DNA from: Porphyra umbilicalis
Taxonomy: Eukaryota > Rhodophyta > Bangiophyceae > Bangiales > Bangiaceae
NCBI GenBank assembly: GCA_002049455.2
Contig: KV918784.1
Coordinates: forward strand, 186,001 to 250,000
Direction: 5' to 3'
Length of the DNA stretch: 64,000 nt
Shown here piece after piece: positions 54,937 through 64,000 of the stretch. The notes beneath the pieces are model-generated. The model saw only the letters and a program-made list of their open reading frames with translations. It ran no database searches and had not been told where the DNA came from. The translations under genes were made by a program, and so were the position numbers. Each line of letters opens with the position of its first letter. Positions within the stretch are counted from its first letter, which is position 1.

Positions 54937-54939
54937 TTA

Positions 54940-56438
54940 GACCACGTTCCTGGGAGAGCCCGAATTTTCTTGTATACAGTTGTATACAAGGTTTTACAGG
55001 CCTCCATATCTTGCACAAACGGCGGTTCTTCGTGCACGATTCTTGTACAGTATGGTCGAGTTGCACAGAGTCAGTGTCTGTGCAAGAATTATGTACCAAA
55101 CCTGGCAGTAGTCGTGCACGAATCGTGCACGTTGCGGTGCAGAATTTCTGCATCTCGCTGCACAACCGTCATTCCAGTTCTACAAGCGGGAAGCTGGGGC
55201 GGAGTCTGGGCGCCGTGTGGCAAAGATCAGGGTTATAGGGGCAACGTCTGCCCACACCGACAATGCCACAGCCTCTTTTCATTCCCCACCCGTCATGAGC
55301 TCAGTCGCAGCACAGGACACTGAAGACAAAGCTCAAGAAGCCAAATGACCGCTTCCCAATGGAGCTACTGGAGCAGGGTACCTCTGATGTGCTCCTGGTA
55401 GCCGAGGAGATGGCTTCGGATAGTTTCCTAGCTTCCGCATCCCCATGTTGACGTCCTCACGGCCTCCGGGACAATAGTCAAATTCACCCTTCTTTCGGAA
55501 GTCTGGTTGCTGTTGGGAAGCGGGGGGGGTGAGGTGCGGAGGGGTACAGGAGTGATAAGCAACTGAAGGTCAGTGTTTGGAGTGCGTCATGTGGTTGAGC
55601 ATGTTGCCGGTGGATCCGCTCGAGAGGGAAAACAAGTGTCGCTCACTGGTGCAAGAATCATGCACAAGGTGCAAGAAGTCTGCACAAAGATGGATCCGTT
55701 TCCAGAACTTCCGTACTTGCGTGTACAAGCACGCTTGCACGAACTCAGGGTGCGAGGTACAAGAATTTTGCATGCAAGAAACACGTTTGTGGACGCCCCG
55801 TGCGCATGGAGAGGAGGCCAGGTATCGTTTTTTACGCACTCATAGACACCTCCACTGCGGTACGAAAGGTGTAGAAAAGGGATCTGGGCGACGTCTTTAT
55901 AGCCCAGGAGCATCGCTCTACAAAGGTCTTGTACAGCGCACACGCTCTGGAAGCGTCAGAATCGACGATTGCAGGATTCCTGCACGCCTCTGTGCAAGCC
56001 ATTTACAAGGGAATGCAGATCTTCCAGGCACGTGGTTTAAGCCGCACTGTGCGGCGGGTGACGCACGCGAGGGTACAAGACTAGTCGGGGGGCCACCGCA
56101 GGCGGTTGCTCCCTCTGTTTGCTTGAACGATTTTATGAGTATTCTCCACCGTTTCCTGTAGGGACGATTGCACGACGCTTCACCATAACGGTGCCAAGGT
56201 CTGATTGCACGGCCTTGGTTCGTTCCTCTGTCCGGAGAGGGTCTGATTGCACGGCCCTGTCCTAGTTGCCACGAGACCTGGCCCTGTTTTCCCACATTCG
56301 CGAATTACCATTACGGGGCTATCCCCTTTCCCTCACACATCCACCCCGACGTCCCGCCGCTCGAGTGGCGAGATATTGTCCCCGTCCCCGTTTGCCCCCC
56401 TTTGCGTGCCCCAGTGCCGTGAGTCCTAGCTGGCGACC
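54940..56438. other. No gene; region of the palindrome array
   Basis: No conserved frame was recognised. Apart from the 17-bp palindromes, GATTGCACGGCC repeats twice near 56,195-56,250 (TCTGATTGCACGGCC). The area may be the remains of another transposon, the palindromes being its subterminal sites, but no ends were identified. Confidence 0.45.
55032..55985. repeat. Dispersed array of eight 17-bp near-palindromes
   Basis: Copies: 55,032 GTGCACGATTCTTGTAC; 55,080 GTGCAAGAATTATGTAC; 55,114 GTGCACGAATCGTGCAC; 55,137 GTGCAGAATTTCTGCAT; 55,649 GTGCAAGAATCATGCAC; 55,669 GTGCAAGAAGTCTGCAC; 55,757 GTACAAGAATTTTGCAT; 55,969 TTGCAGGATTCCTGCAC. A longer variant (GTACAAGCACGCTTGCAC) is at 55,723. The consensus is GTGCAMGAATYNTGCAC. 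They lie in two clusters about 500 bp apart outside the Harbinger element. No coding frame explains them. Confidence 0.88.
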
Positions 56439-56962
56439 ATGCCTTCCACGTCGGGCAACCCCGCTGGCGTGTCACCCTATGCACGCGTCTTCATGCAGGG
56501 CAACGACGTCGCCATGATGACCTCCAAACAGCGGGCTCTCATCCTCTCTGTCGGGCAATTGAGTTAGACCTGGCGAGCCGCACGGACACTACACCCGAGC
56601 AGATTCGGGAGCTGGTCGCTGGGGATGTGTCCCCCACTCTGCTCTTTGATGACGAGGTGTCGCAGCTGGGCCCCATCTACCGGCATCTGCGTGACTGGCT
56701 CAAGGACCGCAACATCGCCATGGAGGGGCAGGCGTCTCGCTGTATTCCCTACCAGCTGGCGGACACCCTCTACAAAGACCCCCCCGAGGCGGACATCGCA
56801 CGTGAGCTCTCGAGGGTGATCGTCTCCGGGCGCAAAGGAGGCAACACCGGTGGCCCGAGCCAAACGGAAGGAAAAGCGCCGGCTGTACTCGTCGCCCCAC
56901 CCGTCAACCAACGTGATCGACGACCAACCAATGTCTCTAAATCGATAAATAAGTACGTTTGA
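56439..56962 (+). CDS. Unknown short ORFs, possible gene fragment
   Basis: An ATG at 56,439 in good context (gcgaccATGc) opens MPSTSGNPAGVSPYARVFMQ and stops after 42 codons. A second frame, open from about 56,552 to TGA-flanked 56,962, contains QIRELVAGDVSP, FDDEVSQLGPIYRHLRDWL and YQLADTLYKDPPEADIAREL, which reads like an ordinary folded, partly helical protein. I do not recognise it. It could be part of a host gene or of a degraded mobile element; the relation of the two frames is left open. Confidence 0.35.
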
Positions 56963-57542
56963 ATACAGTGCTAAGGCAAACTGGCAAACGAAGCAGAGAG
57001 CTGCAAGGCGATAAATAGCCAGAGTAACTGCAACGAAAACTCCCCGTGGCGGGGGGGGGAGCCGCCCCCGCCCGCCCGCCACGGGGGGGGGGGGAGAGGA
57101 GCTTCCCCGGCCTGCCGCCTTCGGGGGTGGGCCGCGCAGTGGGGGGGTGGGGGGGGGGGTGGGGGGAGGGGGTGTGAGGAGGGGGTGGTGGCGGCGCTGG
57201 CGGGGGGTTGGCGGCGGCGGGCAGCGCGGGCGGGAAGCAGGCGCTCGGCCGCTGGGCGGGAGCATCGCCGACGCGGGATGCCCCCGCCGCGGGCGCCCTC
57301 TACGGGCGGCGGCTGCGGACGCGACAGCGGCAGCCTCGACGGCGGCGACGGCCGCGTCGGCGGCAGCGTGGGTGGCAGCAGCCGGGGCGGCAGCTGGCAC
57401 GGGAGGGTGGCCGCCGCCGCAGCGCCGCCGTCGGGAACCTCCGCACCGACCGCGGGGGGGTCCTGGGGGGTGGCACCCGTTGCGTCGTCTGCTACGGCCT
57501 GGGCGGGTGGGGCGGCTGTGGTAGTGGAGATGGAGTGCGACG
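56963..57542. other. G-rich gap upstream of the PPR gene
   Basis: Poly-G runs at about 57,050-57,180 dominate. The remaining sequence may include upstream coding sequence of the PPR gene, but no PPR motif is visible in any frame before 57,543. Confidence 0.4.
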
Positions 57543-57974
57543 ATGGCGGTGGCGGCAGCCGCGGATGGCAACGCCGCCCGGGCGGTGGAGCTGTTCCTCG
57601 CCGTCCGTGAGGGCGGCCACGCCCTCGAGGAACGCACCTACTACGCTGTCATCAATGCGTGCCTGGGGAGCGCGGACCGGGCCAATGCGCGGGCGCTGCT
57701 GGCCGATATGCTCGACGCCGGCTTTCACGTCCGCGCCCGCACCTGGACTTGGCTGCTCGAGTGTGACATTTGGGACAACGACGAGGCGGCGGCGATGGCG
57801 GTGGTGGGGGATATGGCCGGCAGGGGGGTGCCCGTCGACTCGGGGCGGGTGGGCCGGCTGGTGCGCGAGTGTAAGAAGCTGGGGGGGCTCACCCGGCTGG
57901 TGGCGCAGCTGGAAAGCTACCCGTGCGTGGATGGGGGGGGGGACGGGGGCGGGGGGCGCGCGGGGGGCGCGTAA
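57543..57974 (+). CDS. PPR-repeat protein, short or 5'-incomplete
   Basis: ATG 57,543 to TAA 57,974 gives 143 residues. Pentatricopeptide-type helices are clear: ADGNAARAVELFLAVREGGH, RTYYAVINACLGSADRANAR, LLADMLDAGFHVRARTWTWL and DEAAAMAVVGDMAGRGVPVD, about three to three and a half repeats. PPR proteins bind organellar RNA and usually have many more repeats, so the gene probably has upstream exons or has lost its start; no targeting sequence is seen. The C-terminus becomes Gly-rich. It is convergent with XRCC2. Confidence 0.62.
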   Translation: MAVAAAADGNAARAVELFLAVREGGHALEERTYYAVINACLGSADRANARALLADMLDAGFHVRARTWTWLLECDIWDNDEAAAMAVVGDMAGRGVPVDSGRVGRLVRECKKLGGLTRLVAQLESYPCVDGGGDGGGGRAGGA

Positions 57975-58744
57975 CTACCAACACTTTGTCATACTTTTCT
58001 GCCTTGCGCCGGGTGTGCGGGGGTTGTGGGTGAGGGAGCAGGGGTGGGGGGTGGGGGGGGGGGATGGGCGGGATAACAGGGGTACACACCAACCACTGGC
58101 AGGGCCCGTGCACACCGCCACAGCTGCTCGCCGCGCGGCGCTCCTTCCCGGCGCGACGGGCCGCCACTGCGGCAGCCCTGCACCCCGCGCTGGGCCGTCT
58201 GGGCGGGCTGGAGCGGGGCAGGGCGGGGGTGGTGGGCACCCGCGCGGGCCGTGCGGGCCCGCCGACCACCGCGGGGGGGCGGCCCCGCCGTCGCCGCCCG
58301 TCGACCCCACACGGGCGGCACACGAGGGCGACCACGCGCACCGCCAGCGGCAGCGGTAGGCGGGAGGGGGAGGGGGGCGCGGTGGCCGCGGGGGAGGGGG
58401 GGAGGAGATAAGGGCGGCAGGCGGTGCGGCGGCGGGGCGGCCCAAAGCACCCAGATGCCCCCCCCAAGCCGCGCCGCGCTGGGGCCGCTGCGCCGCCGGG
58501 CGGCCACCCCGGCGCCCCCCCCACCACACCCCGCCGGTGGGTGGCGCGGCGGCAGGCGCCACCAGGCGCCCCGCGCCGCGCCGCTTGCAGCGGCGCACCC
58601 GCGGCGCAACCCCCCCTGGTCGGTGGCGGGGGCCCCCGCCGCCCGCGCCCACACAGTGGCGCCGCCCCATCGGCCGGGGCGCACGCGCCGGGCCGGGTCC
58701 CCCCCCCGCCTCCAACCCCTCACCCCCCTCCCCCCCACCAGCGC
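57975..58744. other. Intergenic between the convergent PPR and XRCC2 genes
   Basis: GC-rich with G-runs at about 58,040-58,065; it must contain both 3' ends. The minus-strand frame continuing from XRCC2 shows no further domain. Confidence 0.4.
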
Positions 58745-58987
58745 ACATCTACCGCCACCCCCCCCCCCCCCCCCCCCAGCACCACCCACCGCCCCGCGGC
58801 CACGACGGCCGCCCCCCCCCCCCCGGCCCCGCGTGCGCGGCGGCAGGTCAAGGGCGGCAAAGCGGCGGCACCCGCCGCCGCCGGGGCCGGCGTACAACAC
58901 CACCCGCGCGGCCGGGAGGAGGGCCCACGCGGGGGGCATCCACTTCACCGTTGGGGGGGGGGAGGGAGGTCGGGCCAAGGCCACAAC

Positions 58988-59028
<41 letters not shown>

Positions 59029-59654
59029 CGCCCCCCCGCCCCCGCGGCTGCTGCCGGCAGAGAGGAGGGTGCGGCTGACGAGGACGGCCACCCCCTCCCC
59101 GCGGGCGTAGTTTACCAGCGCCGTCAGGAGCTGCCGCTCGAGGCCGGCGGCAGAGCCGCCGCCGCTGCCGCTTCCGTCGCCCCCCCCCCCCCCCCCCCCG
59201 CCGGCTCTCTGCCCAGTGCCACGCCCCCACATCATTCACAACCACCGCCACTGGCGGCGGCACCCCCCCCCCCTCCGCCGCCCGGAGGTACTGGAGGGCG
59301 GCCATGACCGCCAGCGACCCCGCCGCCCCGTGGACGGCCATCCGCCCGGCGGCGGCGGCGGCGCCGTCGGGGGTGCGGGCGGCCAGGGCGGCCGCCAGCA
59401 GCGCCGCCTCGTAGCGGCCCAGCTGGTGGAGCCACACCACCCGCCCCCGGGGGGCGCCGCCGCCGGGCGGGGTGGCGGCGAGGAGGTCCGCCACCGCCAC
59501 TGCCAAGAGGGCACTCTTGCCGGCGTTTGGCGGGCCCACTACCTCCACCACCTCCCCGGGGCGGGGGGAGAGGAAGGGGACCGACGGGAGCGCCAGGGGG
59601 GGGGGAGGGCCGCCCCGCCGCTGCCGCTGGGGGGGGGGGGGGGGACCGTGGCGA

Positions 59655-59696
<42 letters not shown>

Positions 59697-60043
59697 CCCC
59701 CAGCCGGGGGGGGGGGGGAGCGCGCAGACGCACCCCCTGGCGGCGGCGGGTGGAGCAGCTCGAGGAGTGCAGCGTCCACCGCCGGGGGGGGGGGGAAGGG
59801 GGCGGCCTCGCTGGGGGCGCCGCACCCGCCGCGACCGGCGTGGCGGCAGTGGCAGCGGCGGCGGCGGCAGAAGAGGCTGCGCGGGAGGGGTCGGCCGCGG
59901 AGGAGTGGGCGGCCGAGCGGGAGGGGTCGGCCGTAGGGGAGGGGGCAGCCGCGGGGGAGTGGGCGGGCGTGGAGGAGAGGGGGGGCGGCAGGGGAGGGGG
60001 GGGCTCCAGCCGCTGCCGCCGGGGGCGCCGACGGGGGCCCCAT
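58745..60043 (-). CDS. XRCC2: XRCC2, RAD51-paralogue recombination ATPase (frame broken at homopolymers)
   Basis: The minus strand encodes the XRCC2 core in order: RPGEVVEVVGPPNAGKSALL with Walker A GPPNAGKS at 59,534-59,511; GRVVWLHQLGRYEAALLAAA; AVVVNDVGAWHWAESR, matching the plant motif IDSIGAFHWTDR; then LERQLLTALVNYARGEGVAV (about 59,150-59,045); and VKWMPPAWALLPAARVVLYA, matching YMPSVWQSFVTHRVLI. XRCC2 works with RAD51D in homologous-recombination repair. The N-terminal part and the last part share one frame while LERQLL..SRTLL is in another; the switches fall at a poly-G run (coding strand, about 59,183-59,205) and at a C/G run near 58,960. Start is uncertain: 60,043 is an in-frame ATG before a P/A/R-rich lead of about 150 residues. 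The C-terminal limit is approximate. Divergent from the membrane-protein gene. Confidence 0.68.
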
Positions 60044-60646
60044 CCCGGCCCGCCCGGTGGATGGTGACGCGGCCGACCCGCAGGCGGCGGGGCGGCGTCG
60101 GCGTTGGCGACGGTGACGATGGCGGTGGAGGTGGAAGTGGCGACGGCGGTGGCAGTGGCGGCAGCGGCGGCAGCGGCGTGGTGCGCCACAACGGGGGCCG
60201 ACCCGCAAAGGCGGGGAGCGCACGCGCTGCGCGGGCGCCGCCACGCAGTCGACGCCCCCGACGACGGCCACGTGGCTGGCAGCGGCGCAGGCAGCGCCCG
60301 TGCCGCAAGTGCGCCCCCCACCCAGCAGCCAACTAATTCCGTCCCCACCTCAAGGTCATGAGGGAGATTCCCAGAACTCCTTGGCGGATCAAACACGTGG
60401 CGCTGGCTTTGTGCGCCGGCGCCGAGATTGGATCGGGGCCGCAGCCGCGGCTGCGGCCGGCGCCGACTGGCGTTCGCGGTGGCAGCCATTCCGCCTCCAC
60501 AGACCCCGCCACCGCCCTCCCATCCCCCCCCCTCCCCCTCTGGCCGCCATCCCTCCCCCCCCGCTCCCCCCTTGCCATTCCCCCTCCCCCATCACCCCAC
60601 CCCCGCTCGGTAACCGCCCCCCGGCGCCGGGCATCGGCGACCGACC
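60044..60646. promoter_or_regulatory. Divergent intergenic region between XRCC2 and the membrane-protein gene
   Basis: The two genes start back to back, so both promoters should lie here. C-rich runs occur at 60,520-60,610. No TATA element was seen. The exact edges depend on the uncertain XRCC2 start. Confidence 0.35.
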
Positions 60647-61858
60647 ATGGCGGCCACCCCGCTGCCCCCCCGGCTTGCCTTTGCGCCGGCGGCGGCATGC
60701 GCCGTCGGCCGACCTCGCGTCGGCGGCGGCGGCGGCAGCGGGGCCGCCTGCCGGGCGGCGGCGCGGCGCGTCGGCGGGGTGCCCCCGGGCCTGGGCGCCC
60801 CCCACCGACGGGCGGCGGCGGGGGTGGGGGCGGCCGCCCGCACCAGCGGCAGCGGCGGCGTGTGGTACGAATGGCGGCAGACCCCCCGGGCGGCGGCCGA
60901 CGCACCCGAGGTGGCGCCCCCCCCCCCCCCCCTCCCCTCCAGGCGGTGCCGCTGGTAGACACCCCCCCCGCCCGTGGCCGCGTCGCCGCCGGCCTCGCCG
61001 CCTGGGCGGTGCTGGTTGCCTGGGCGACGGTCCTCGCCCCCGGGGACCCGACGGGGGGCGCCACCCTGACGGAAATCCTCGCCCACCCCGCCGCCCCCGA
61101 CGTGCCGGCGCTGGTGTGGGCGGAATTCAACGCCGCCGGCGTCTTTGCGGGGCTGTACGCGGCGCTCCTGGCGGGGGGGGGGGGCGGGGGCAGCGGCCGC
61201 TGCCGGCGGCCCCGTTTGTGGCGGCAAGTGTGGCCCTGGGGGGGCTGGCGCTCGGGCCGTACTTGGCGCTCCGGCGGCTGCGGCCGTCGGTGGTGGTGGC
61301 GGGGGGGGAAAGGGGGGAGGGGGCGGGGCAGACGCCGCAGGCGCCGCAGACGCGGCAGACGCGGCAGGTGGGGCAGGCACGGCGGGCACGATTGTCGCGG
61401 CAGCACCTGCGGTGGGCGCCGGCCCGGTCGTTGACGCTGCCGCGGCGGCGGATCTCCCCTTTGGCCACTCGGCGCTGCTGCGGCTGGGCGAGTCCAAGCT
61501 CTTTGCCGCCGGCCTCGTTGCCGCCGCCGCCTGGTGCTACGTCACCGCCTTTGTGCCGCTGGACGCCCCCTTTGACGCGTGGGACCTCATCCTCTACGCG
61601 CGGTGGGTGGACTGGGCAGAGACGGCCCGCGTCGACCGCCTCGTTGCCGCCACCACTGCCGATGTGGGCTTCATGTCCGTCGCCGTGTGGGGGCCGCTGA
61701 CAGAGGATATGCGGCGGCGGCGGCTGTATGGGGGGGGGTGGGCGGACGTGGCGTTTGCCGCGTCGGTGGTGGCGGTGCCAGTGTTTGGGGTGGCCCTGTA
61801 CGCGCTGCTGCGGCCACCGCTGCCGCGTGCAGGGGGGGAAGGGGAGGAAGGGGCGTAA
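60647..61858 (+). CDS. Probable plastid-targeted multi-pass membrane protein (frame broken at homopolymers)
   Basis: ATG 60,647 opens MAATPLPPRLAFAPAAACAV and a R/A/G-rich, acid-poor leader typical of a plastid transit peptide. After a C17 run (about 60,917-60,935) the next frame continues with VAAGLAAWAVLVAWATVLAP and LVWAEFNAAGVFAGLYAALL; after a G run (about 61,171-61,186) another frame gives PFVAASVALGGLALGPYLAL; after more G runs near 61,300 the last frame gives SKLFAAGLVAAAAWCYVTAF, VDWAETARVDRLVAATTADV and VAFAASVVAVPVFGVALYAL, ending at TAA 61,856-61,858. Four to five membrane segments are visible. The pattern EFNA..GVY/F..LYAALL, ALGPYLALR and the C-terminal P-L-EDMRRR resembles conserved algal/cyanobacterial membrane proteins of unknown role. 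Frame changes coincide with homopolymers. Confidence 0.5.
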
Positions 61859-63156
61859 ATGAGGGAGTGAGGAGGGAGGGGGGGGGGGGGGGGGGGGGCG
61901 GGAGGGAGTGTGGAGTAGGGCCGTCTCTTTAATATTTGTGGCTTTCCCTCTTCCATTTATTGTGGGGAGGGGTTGAAGGGGAGCTGCTCGTGGCCATGGG
62001 AGGGTGTTCTTGTGGTGGGGTGCAGGGATTGCATGGCTCTGCGCTCTTCTTCATTTTTTCCTGCCCGCAGTTGTGCCCACCGCCCCCCTCCCCGCCGGGC
62101 TTGCGGGCGAGCGCCGTTGCCTTCCCGGCCAGGCCGCAGCATCCCGTGTCTGCGCCACTCGGCGGCGGGGTGACCTCACCCCAGAGGCTGGGCCACCACC
62201 GACCTGGCGCCACGTTGCGTGCCGCGCCTGGCGGGGGGAACGACGCCCCCGTCGGGCTGTCGCCGCCGCGGCGGCGGCGGGGTAGGGACAGCGAGGGGGT
62301 GGGGCGGCCGCCGGGGGGCCGCCCGCCGGCAGCCGCGCAGGTGGGAGAGTGGGGCACCGCGGCGGCAGCGCTGGCGCACCCCCCAGCGCTGGCCCACCCC
62401 GCCGCCGTGGACGGTGGCCAGAGGTGCGGGGGAGGGGGGGGGCACAGGTAAGGGGCAGAGGGTGCGTGGGCCCAGCCGCCAGCTGCCCCCGGTGCCCCCC
62501 GCTGTGCAAGCGCCCCACGGTGCGCACCCGCGCGGCCAAGCACACGGGGGCGGCGGCCCCCGCCGCGGGCGCACCCAGTGGCGTCGTGGAGGCAAAGGAT
62601 ACGCCCGGCGGGTGGACCCGTCGGGGGTGTCTGCGGCCACATTGCAGCGGTCGCAGGCGGGCGAGGGCCGACGGGGCGCGCTTAGACTTGGTGCCCCTCT
62701 TGACAGATCTGGTTCTGTCCGTTGGCCGCCCCGAGCGAGCCCTCTTGCTCCGTCCGAGTGGGAATGCGCCGTAGCATACATTTATAGGCCAGCCGTCCGT
62801 GTTTCGGGCGGCCCTGGCTGGCAGCACCCAGGATCCCGGACGTTTTGGCCAGCTGCGACGTCATGCAAAAAGCGTGGGCCGCCTTTTTCTCCACTCGCGG
62901 CGCACCGGACGAGCGGCCCCCGTGGGCACAACGGCAGCCGTAGGGCCAGCGCTCATGCACTGGGCAATTGGAGGGGGGAGGGGGGGGGAGGGAAGGGGGA
63001 AGGGGGACGGGGGATGGGAGGACCCCAGCGGCTGCCGCGGCGACGGCCGCCAGCCGTGTCCAGACGGGGCTCCACTTGGCTCTGGGGTGTGGGGCTGGGG
63101 CGTGGCAGACCCAGCCCTGTCGCGGCGCCCGCCGCCCCCAACCCCGCCCCCCCCTA
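61859..63156. other. 1.3-kb gap, no gene supported
   Basis: A minus-strand TATAAATG at about 62,779-62,786 could be a promoter of a leftward transcript whose first long frame starts at 62,642, but the encoded peptide has no domain I recognise. G runs lie at about 61,877-61,898. Nothing else was identified. Confidence 0.4.
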
Positions 63157-64000
63157 CTACTCCTTTTCCCAGATCTTGACGGCGGGGTTGGTGCCCACCT
63201 GGGACACAAACTTCATCCCCACCAGCGCCTCGTGCATGGGCATTGACGGCGCCAGGTGGATGGCCGTGGCGCTCGCCTCCCCCGCTGAAAAGGGGCTGTT
63301 TTCGTACAGCCGCCCCCCCACCCGCAGCAGCCCCACCAGGTGCCGGGCGGTCGTGTGGTAGTCGGGGATGTGTTCAAAAACGTCCATGGCGAGGACGGCG
63401 CCCAGGGGCTCGGGGATGCTCCCCCCCGCCGACAAGCACTGGACGGGGTCAAAGTGGTAGCCGCCGCCGCCGCCGCCACCCCCCCCACCCCCTCGCCCGC
63501 GTACGGGCGCACAAACCGCACCAGCCCGTCCAGGCCGTGGCGGGTGACGCGGAAGCGGGCAAACTCCGCCTCTGCCATCCCCATTCCGAAATACACCACC
63601 CGCACCCCCGCCGCCGCCAGCGCCACCGTCGTGGACCCCACTCCCCCCGAATAGTCCAGCACCGGGCCCGAGGCGGGGCCCAGCCGCAGCGCCCGCAGGT
63701 CCAGCGCCGGGTGCACGGCATTTGCCCACAGGTACCCGACGCTGGTGCGGTAGTAGAGGGCCAGCTCGGCGGCGCTGGCTGGGGCGGCAAAGGCGTGCTC
63801 GGACGAAAAGTGGTGCTGCCGCTCCCGCCGCAGCCGCGGCCGCAGCTCTCCTGGGGACAGGCCGGTAAAGGCGGCCAGGTCGGCGGCAACGTCGCCCAGC
63901 GCCCGCGCCAGGCCCGGCCCGTCGGCGGGGACCATTGGGTCGGGGGGGGGCCACGGGAGGACGAGCACCGAGCCGTTGGTGGTGCACGCCGCCGCCGTCG
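63157..64000 (-). CDS. S-adenosylmethionine-dependent methyltransferase, 5' end outside the window
   Basis: The frame is open to the right edge of the window, so the start is missing. The upstream part contains ALGDVAADLAAFTGLSPGEL, ELALYYRTSVGYLWANAVHP and the SAM-binding motif I GPVLDYSGGVGSTTVALAAA, followed by GVRVVYFGMGMAEAEFAR where motif II is expected. A second frame carries the rest: LGAVLAMDVFEHIPDYHTTA, RHLVGLLRVGGRLYENSPFS and the C-terminus FVSQVGTNPAVKIWEKE. D-x-x-E-H-I and the LRVGG loop are typical class I methyltransferase post-motifs. The frame change falls in a GCC/C-run stretch (63,460-63,490) and probably reflects run-length error. The substrate cannot be told. Confidence 0.68.
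   Translation of the reverse strand, partial: DGGGVHHQRLGARPPVAPPRPNGPRRRAGPGAGAGRRCRRPGRLYRPVPRRAAAAAAAGAAAPLFVRARLCRPSQRRRAGPLLPHQRRVPVGKCRAPGAGPAGAAAGPRLGPGAGLFGGSGVHDGGAGGGGGAGGVFRNGDGRGGVCPLPRHPPRPGRAGAVCAPVRGRGGGGGGGGGGGYHFDPVQCLSAGGSIPEPLGAVLAMDVFEHIPDYHTTARHLVGLLRVGGRLYENSPFSAGEASATAIHLAPSMPMHEALVGMKFVSQVGTNPAVKIWEKE

Noticed and set aside
61929-62827. A minus-strand gene behind the TATAAATG at 62.78 kb
   Set aside because: Three overlapping frames are open, none has a domain, and the candidate TATA box alone is weak evidence.
1-64000. tRNA, rRNA and other RNA genes
   Set aside because: I looked for cloverleaf-like and conserved rRNA segments while reading and saw none; a covariance-model search would be needed to exclude them.

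Overview
The window is nuclear DNA of a eukaryote with a very GC-rich genome. Host genes have few short introns, spliced at GT..AG sites with almost pure C polypyrimidine tracts, and long C/G homopolymers and GCC-type low-complexity DNA are common. A secreted tyrosinase, a cyanobacterial-type DUF3598 protein, a PPR protein, a probable plastid-targeted membrane protein and plant-type PIF/Harbinger transposons together suggest a photosynthetic eukaryote. A red alga of the Porphyra/Pyropia (Bangiales) kind is my best guess; this is inference, not proof. Layout: 1-2.4 kb shows no gene. 2.4-13.1 kb is mostly non-autonomous PIF/Harbinger-type DNA: element copy A 2.43-6.51, truncated copy A' 6.51-8.86 carrying a nested hairpin MITE, a decayed SANT-type transposon gene 9.4-11.8, and a solo right end at 12.6-13.14. 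13.1-19.3 kb is unresolved, with low-complexity DNA and two short duplications. A small gene island follows: an unknown 147-aa ORF (19.3), a proline-rich minus-strand protein with a thrice repeated W/Y motif (20.3-22.2), a three-exon DUF3598 gene on plus (22.39-24.02) and a C2-domain (copine-like) gene on minus (24.83-25.75). A second full copy of the 2.4-6.5 kb element, copy B, lies in opposite orientation at 27,126-31,722 between TTA target duplications, so A and B form a large inverted repeat around about 20.6 kb. 31.7-38.9 kb holds a degraded cut-and-paste element with a RAG1/Transib/CMC-type DDE transposase and six 240-bp coding repeats, then two TA-flanked hairpin MITEs and a further palindrome. 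39.2-42.1 kb is extreme GC DNA in which frames cannot be judged. 42.1-44.2 kb is a three-exon secreted tyrosinase. 45,405-54,936 is a complete-looking 9.5-kb PIF/Harbinger transposon: 31-bp TIRs, TTA duplication, a repeat-rich ORF, a SANT-domain protein, and a convergent Plant_tran-type DDE transposase with a visible D-D-E triad. It is saturated with a GCCGGCGG motif, and both convergent genes end in a look-alike T-run/hairpin/T-run signal. 54.9-56.1 kb holds a striking set of 17-bp near-palindromes unrelated to any gene I can see. 56.4-64 kb is host DNA: an unknown ORF, a PPR protein (57.5), XRCC2 on minus (58.7-60.0), a divergently transcribed probable plastid membrane protein (60.65-61.86), and an S-adenosylmethionine-dependent methyltransferase on minus that runs off the right edge. 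How things work together: most of the window is transposons and their dependants. The 45-55 kb element shares terminal bases and TTA target choice with the non-autonomous A/B family and could be a source of activity for it, though its TIR differs in the inner bases. In at least four conserved host genes the reading frame switches at poly-G/C runs, which points to homopolymer length errors in the assembly (or real slippage) rather than dead genes. Many very long open frames here are by-products of composition and were not annotated.
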